Shown here: positions 60,627 through 64,000 of the stretch, in pieces
How positions within the stretch are numbered: position 1 is the first letter of the stretch
How the letters are laid out: every line of letters starts with the position of its first letter
Source: Sporomusa sphaeroides DSM 2875
Lineage (GTDB): Bacteria > Bacillota > Negativicutes > Sporomusales > Sporomusaceae
DNA: 64,000 nucleotides
Assembly: GCF_001941975.2 (NCBI RefSeq)
Contig: NZ_CP146991.1
Location: 4,767,501 to 4,831,500 of the forward strand
Reading direction: 5' to 3'
Program-made: the position numbers and the translations under genes
Notes under the pieces: generated by a model
The model's database searches: none
What the model was told of the DNA's origin: nothing
Seen by the model: the letters and a program-made list of their open reading frames with translations, nothing else

Positions 60627-61611
60627 CTTTCACCACCCCAACAAGTTTATCTATATTTAAGGCGCCATTGCCTTGGTAATATCGAGGATACCCTGTGTCG
60701 TCTGCTGTACTATATATATATTGCACTGTATCATTAATATGCCTGTCAGACGTCCGAATTGCTCCAATCACTCCAGCAACTATTGGAGCAGCCAATGATG
60801 TTCCAGTAATCAGGCTGCCATTAGCAACGCAATATCCCGGTGCCACAATATCGGGCTTAGAGCCATTAACGCTATCTATACAAGAAAACTCAGCCACTCT
60901 CTTGAATTGGTCAATTGCTCCAACAGTAATGCTTTTTGTGGCAATACCAGGACATTGAATATTATATGTAACAGAATTTCTATTGCCTGCGGCAACTACG
61001 ATTGCTATTCCAAAGTCACTAGCCACATTAATTAATTGACATAAATCACATTCGCTTTTACATCGAGGATCACGATATATAGATGAAGATATATTAACTA
61101 CATTAACTTCATTTTCTATAGCCCATTCAATACCCTTCATCATATTAATTTCGTCAGGACGATCTTTCCCAATCTTAACTGAATATAACAATGACCCTTT
61201 TGCAAAGTTCTTAATGATTTTTGCGACAACTGTTCCGTGTCCTTTAGTATCAATTATACCTGTACCAGTTAAATCGATGTGATCAGCAATACTTTTATTT
61301 ATATCGTTTGCTCCAGAATCTAAAAATGCTATTTTAGACCCCCATCCAATTAGATTGTTGTTCGTTAACAGTTTTTCAGATATCGTAGGTTGGAAGGTTA
61401 TTGAAGATGTTGTTAAGTTTTCAAATACTCCTTCATAAGGTACCCTAATCTCTCGGATAAAATCATAATTATCGCCATCCCAAGGGGTATCCGTTTTTAT
61501 TCCAATAACTGGCACATACTTCGATTCATATGTTATTAAAGCACCGATTTTATCAAGAGCCTTGCGGCAAGATTTTGTTAACCTGTCATGCAAGCTAACT
61601 ATGTAATCCAA
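60583..61611 (-). CDS. subtilisin-like S8 serine protease
   Basis: About 342 residues; TTG 61611 has GGAGG at the right spacing, and an ATG at 61626 overlaps it. The catalytic Asp is in AFLDSGAND, His in KGHGTVVAKI, Ser in GTSLAAPIVAGV, and the oxyanion Asn in AAGNRNS. No signal peptide is present, so it acts in the cytosol. The protein lacks its own I9 domain, which the next gene seems to provide. Confidence 0.9.
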   Translation of the reverse strand: MDYIVSLHDRLTKSCRKALDKIGALITYESKYVPVIGIKTDTPWDGDNYDFIREIRVPYEGVFENLTTSSITFQPTISEKLLTNNNLIGWGSKIAFLDSGANDINKSIADHIDLTGTGIIDTKGHGTVVAKIIKNFAKGSLLYSVKIGKDRPDEINMMKGIEWAIENEVNVVNISSSIYRDPRCKSECDLCQLINVASDFGIAIVVAAGNRNSVTYNIQCPGIATKSITVGAIDQFKRVAEFSCIDSVNGSKPDIVAPGYCVANGSLITGTSLAAPIVAGVIGAIRTSDRHINDTVQYIYSTADDTGYPRYYQGNGALNIDKLVGVVKDEKVNCKVEGQEIG

Positions 61612-61940
61612 TGTCAGGACCTCCATAATGGACAGCCTTTACATATTTATAAGGCGATCAATAGCATGTCCAGCCGTTTTTGACTTGTCAAAATGTTTTT
61701 GCCAAGTCAAATTCTACACTGGCACTGGAAATTCCTGCATGTTTTTAAATATAATTAACATTTTCTTGTCTATTTATACTTTATATCGTTAAAAATCTCA
61801 GAAAAATAATAATAAAGATAATTGCTGCTACTTATTTCCAAAACAAAAAAAGCCGCCCAGGTCTCCCCGGACGGCAATAAAATGTCCCACCCTGGTCCGC
61901 ATAGCTTAGAGGCGTGGTGGGCTCTGTTGGTTATATTATA
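61612..61940. other. intergenic region with operator-like repeat and terminator
   Basis: An 8-bp inverted repeat TTGACTTG/CAAGTCAA with a 15-nt loop lies near 61678-61710, upstream of the protease. A minus-strand terminator (GCCGTCCGGGGAGACCTGGGCGGC, then T7, at about 61845-61876) ends the lysis operon. No gene is seen. Confidence 0.5.
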
Positions 61941-62369
61941 TCATTTCCGCAAAGCAAAATACAGCGCGGCCCCGGCAAATAAATTCCGCTGCCAAGTGAG
62001 CCTATTCCGTTCCGACTTGACCTCTTGCTCGTATGCCTGCAAGGATTCGTTGGCCTTCTGCAATAAGCCCTGCGCTGTCAATAAGTTTTCCTTGGCTACT
62101 GTCGATTCGGCTTTCAGCACCAGCAATTGATTCTGCAACGCCGCCAAGTCCGCCTGATATTCTTCCAGCTTCAGCCGCGCTTGCGTCAAGTCCGTTTTCG
62201 ATTGCTCCAAGTCGCTCAGCAGCCGCCCGTTGTTCTCGCTGAGCTGCTGAAATATCTGCTCCAACCTGGTCAACTCCTGATCTGTCATGCTGTACTGAGC
62301 CGAACAGGTACCAGGCAGCGAGGCCAGCAAGCAGGCAACCAGTACCGATAGCAATAGTCTTTTTATCAC
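61941..62369 (-). CDS. secreted coiled-coil lysis protein, Rz-like (o-spanin candidate), embedded frame
   Basis: The 142-residue protein starts at GTG 62369 (AAGGAG with 10-nt spacing). It has a signal peptide (RLLLSVLVACLLASLPGTCSA), then a long coiled coil (ELTRLEQIFQQLSENNGRLL onward), and a hydrophobic C-terminal helix (NLFAGAALYFALRK). It is coded almost wholly within the frame of the gene at 62002-62406, overlapping 368 nt. Lipid attachment is uncertain because PGTC is a weak lipobox. Confidence 0.6.
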   Translation of the reverse strand: MIKRLLLSVLVACLLASLPGTCSAQYSMTDQELTRLEQIFQQLSENNGRLLSDLEQSKTDLTQARLKLEEYQADLAALQNQLLVLKAESTVAKENLLTAQGLLQKANESLQAYEQEVKSERNRLTWQRNLFAGAALYFALRK

Positions 62370-62406
62370 TGAGAATCATCTCCTTTATCTTGGTTAAACT
62401 AAACAT
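62002..62406 (-). CDS. membrane-anchored coiled-coil protein, i-spanin candidate
   Basis: About 134 residues start at ATG 62406 (AGGAGTGGGATAC upstream). An N-terminal membrane helix (TIAIGTGCLLAGLAAWYLF) is followed by a periplasmic helical region (GVDQVGADISAAQREQRAAAERL and onward). With the embedded frame it forms an Rz/Rz1-like pair. Both frames have their own ribosome binding site. It lies 47 nt downstream of the amidase. Confidence 0.55.
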   Translation of the reverse strand: MFSLTKIKEMILSDKKTIAIGTGCLLAGLAAWYLFGSVQHDRSGVDQVGADISAAQREQRAAAERLGAIENGLDASAAEAGRISGGLGGVAESIAGAESRIDSSQGKLIDSAGLIAEGQRILAGIRARGQVGTE

Positions 62407-62452
62407 GTATCCCACTCCTCTCCCAATAAGCGCCGCCTCCACGGCGCTATTT

Positions 62453-63031
62453 TTATTGACTAAGATAATCAGTTACGCCACGGGCTATGGCTCTTGCCAT
62501 CCTATCCCGCCAGGTCGGATTTGCCAGCAGTGCGGCTTCTTCCGGATTGCTGATAAAAGCCATTTCGACAAGCACTGCCGGCGCATTAGTGTACCTAAGC
62601 ACATAAAAATTTTCCTCTTTATCAACGTCACCGTCAGACCAGTCGGCACGAATTGGCAAGTCCGGAAATGTGACTGCCACCTGATTAGTAATGCAAGTTG
62701 CAAGCCGATCAGCGCCAGTGTTGCCTTTAGTTGTGTAGATTTCAAAACCTTTGGCCGCCGGATTAGTCGCAGAATTACAATGCAAACTGACAAATAAATC
62801 GGCTCCCCAGGCATTTGCAACATCACAGCGGAATTGCAGGCTATCGGTTTCCGGCTGTTCCCTCTCGGTTCTGGTCATTCGGACCAGGCACCCTGCCGCA
62901 TCTAAATAGTGCGTTACTAATTTGGATACCGCTAAATTTACATCCGCTTCCTGCAAACCGGTTATGGGGTTGCATGCCCCTGGGTCAGTTCTCCCGCCGG
63001 CGTGGCCGGGGTCAATTACGCTTTTAGCCAT
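62453..63031 (-). CDS. N-acetylmuramoyl-L-alanine amidase (phage endolysin, Amidase_3)
   Basis: The 192-residue protein is a single Amidase_3 domain: VIDPGHAGGRTDPGA (zinc His), TDSLQFRCDVANAWGADLFVSLHCNSA (second His) and VLVEMAFISNPEEAALL (catalytic Glu). No signal peptide or cell-wall-binding repeat is present, so release depends on the holin encoded next to it. Overlaps the holin stop by 1 nt. Confidence 0.93.
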   Translation of the reverse strand: MAKSVIDPGHAGGRTDPGACNPITGLQEADVNLAVSKLVTHYLDAAGCLVRMTRTEREQPETDSLQFRCDVANAWGADLFVSLHCNSATNPAAKGFEIYTTKGNTGADRLATCITNQVAVTFPDLPIRADWSDGDVDKEENFYVLRYTNAPAVLVEMAFISNPEEAALLANPTWRDRMARAIARGVTDYLSQ

Positions 63032-63477
63032 TACAGTTTTACCCCCTTTTCCTCTCTAATCTGGATCAGTTTATTCCGCAAAAAAACGGGTATGTAGTGA
63101 CCATATCCCAGCCGGTCTATGTTTTCCAACAGACTTGTTACCTCAACTATCGCAAAACCGAACAACGCCATGGAGCGCAGTGTATTTGTCCCCATAGCCA
63201 CGTCTGCCCAATATGCTACAGCAACAGCGGCAAACATGGCTATCTTTTTTTGCATACCCTTATAGCCCTTACGCGAGCTAATTTCGTCCCGCCTGCTGGC
63301 CGCCGCCCATCCGGTTATATAGTCGGCTAGGGCAAAACCAAGCAATGCCCATACTTGATTATCAACGCCGCCGATAGCAAAGGAAAAGCAGGCTCCTAAA
63401 ACAGAGCCCGCCGCTAGGATTTTTATCTCGCTGATCGTGTAAAAGGTTTTGAGCCAAATAAATACATCGTTAATCAA
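63031..63477 (-). CDS. phage holin (toxin-secretion/lysis family)
   Basis: About 149 residues start at TTG 63477 behind GGGGGTGGGGAAT, the same start context as the decayed holin at 3647. Hydrophobic helices occur at about residues 15-35 (LAAGSVLGACFSFAIGG), 60-75 and 80-105; the conserved end FAIVEVTSLLENIDRLGYG is typical of Cph1-like holins. It forms the membrane lesion that releases the amidase. Confidence 0.85.
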   Translation of the reverse strand: MINDVFIWLKTFYTISEIKILAAGSVLGACFSFAIGGVDNQVWALLGFALADYITGWAAASRRDEISSRKGYKGMQKKIAMFAAVAVAYWADVAMGTNTLRSMALFGFAIVEVTSLLENIDRLGYGHYIPVFLRNKLIQIREEKGVKL

Positions 63478-63514
63478 ATTCCCCACCCCCAACAAAAATA
63501 GAGCCTTTCGGCTC

Positions 63515-63637
63515 TTACTCTGCAATCAGTCTCTCTGCCACCGCTTCCCTGTACTCTTCCGGCACATCTGTTTCAAGTGCCATTCGTCCAGCCTTGACTA
63601 AATAGGTGTAGGCCGTGATTTTCCAAGAAATCAACAT
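63515..63637 (-). CDS. 40-residue phage tail-region protein (XkdX/CD1375-like)
   Basis: ATG 63637 follows GGAAAGTAAT. The peptide MLISWKITAYTYLVKAGRM then VPEEYREAVAERLIAE has the length, position (just before holin) and composition of XkdX/CD1375-type tail-region proteins. Confidence 0.55.
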   Translation of the reverse strand: MLISWKITAYTYLVKAGRMALETDVPEEYREAVAERLIAE

Positions 63638-63638
63638 A

Positions 63639-63896
63639 TTACTTTCCCTCCAATACTTCAATTTTTGCAGACAATGCAAGGATTGCTTCCCACATGTCTG
63701 CCGTGTCCTGGTCTACAGGCGGAGTTACTGGTGCACCAGCTTCTGCCTGCATCTCTGTCCAAGCCGCTTCTATTTCCGCTAGTGTTGGCAGAGTCTGCTT
63801 TGTATCTTCCCAGGTATTTTTTAAATTCTCGTATGTGTCTGACATGCGCCAAGCAGCACCAGGACGTATTCTATCCAGAACTAATGCAATATCCAT
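63639..63896 (-). CDS. phage tail-associated protein (XkdW-like)
   Basis: The 85-residue protein starts MDIALVLDRIRPGAAWRMSDTYENL and ends with WEAILALSAKIEVLEGK, matching the small proteins encoded between tail fibre and holin genes (XkdW-like). The stop lies 1 nt before the start of the 40-residue gene. Confidence 0.65.
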   Translation of the reverse strand: MDIALVLDRIRPGAAWRMSDTYENLKNTWEDTKQTLPTLAEIEAAWTEMQAEAGAPVTPPVDQDTADMWEAILALSAKIEVLEGK

Positions 63897-63908
63897 TTAA
63901 TTCACCCC

Positions 63909-64000
63909 TTACCCTATTTTTAGTAATTCTAGCATAGCGTAGGTTTCAACCTCGCCGCTAGACATTGCGCTGCCAAAACCATACGTGGCGAATGTCGATT
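63909..64000 (-). CDS. C-terminal end of a tail-fibre or tail-tip protein, cut by window edge
   Basis: The visible frame (STFATYGFGSAMSSGEVETYAM then LELLKIG) ends at the stop 63909. Its place directly upstream of the XkdW-like gene suggests the end of a tail fibre protein. Too short for more. Confidence 0.5.
   Translation of the reverse strand, partial: STFATYGFGSAMSSGEVETYAMLELLKIG

Larger units (their letters stand above)
51505..64000. mobile_element. second element in tandem, prophage-like, cut by right window edge
   Basis: It begins at the second tRNA-Gly fragment. It contains regulators, FtsK/TcpA and Replic_Relax proteins, Ku, many tiny genes, a protease, spanins, amidase, holin and tail-tip genes. 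Lysis and tail genes show that at least part of it is a prophage. The integrase and the intact tRNA-Gly are expected to the right of the window. Confidence 0.7.

Overview
The window looks like a chromosomal segment of an anaerobic, probably diderm, Firmicute; a Sporomusa/Pelosinus-type member of the Negativicutes fits best. This is inferred from gene content: AT-rich Firmicutes-style promoters and ribosome binding sites, a TPP-riboswitch thiamine locus, 7-1-7 Fur boxes, and an embedded spanin-like gene pair, which only makes sense in a cell with an outer membrane. No species-level marker is present.

Layout. (1) 1-7.5 kb is a decayed prophage remnant ending at an intact tRNA-Thr(CGU). It carries two divergent IS110-family elements, a frameshifted holin, two paralogous tiny-peptide/antisense cassettes resembling type I toxin-antitoxin loci, a Cas2-like protein, a broken Tad2 (DUF2829) gene, and truncated virion-protein and integrase genes. 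(2) 7.6-24 kb is core chromosome, nearly all on the minus strand: an HD/HD-GYP protein, an aldolase/acetaldehyde dehydrogenase pair with an IclR regulator, cytX-thiM-thiE behind a TPP riboswitch, a Fur-controlled flavodoxin with a candidate Fur-regulated small RNA, a lipoprotein, a divergent serine hydroxymethyltransferase with a terminator-like leader, DUF3870, a GGDEF sensor, DUF2971 and RNase HI. (3) 25,247-51,551 is a 26-kb integrative element flanked by perfect 47-bp direct repeats, each the 3' half of a tRNA-Gly(CCC). It has integrase, excisionase-like proteins, a primase-helicase, RadC, a recombination set (PD-(D/E)XK nuclease, Sak4-like ATPase), a MoxR/VWA/DUF6744 module, ankyrin and zinc-ribbon membrane proteins, and a metallophosphatase-STAND NTPase that looks like a defence gene. 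It has no capsid, tail, relaxase or T4SS genes. (4) From 51,505 to the right edge is a second element in tandem: XRE regulators, a VirB2-like small membrane protein, Replic_Relax and FtsK/TcpA proteins, Ku, a train of very small genes behind a duplicated promoter cassette, a subtilisin-like protease with a separately encoded propeptide/inhibitor-like protein, then a phage lysis cassette (spanins, amidase, holin) and tail-end genes.

How the parts work together. Both repeat copies lack the 5' half of tRNA-Gly, and the tRNA reads on the minus strand, so the intact gene should lie to the right of the window. This implies two elements stacked in one tRNA gene. The first element has its own integration and replication genes but no transfer or structural genes, so it is likely a satellite-like or mobilizable element. 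The second carries the phage lysis genes. The most promising undescribed items are the duplicated type I-like cassettes with base-pair covariation, the MoxR/VWA/DUF6744 module, the STAND protein whose only well-placed start is ACG, the protease/inhibitor pair, and the embedded spanin pair.
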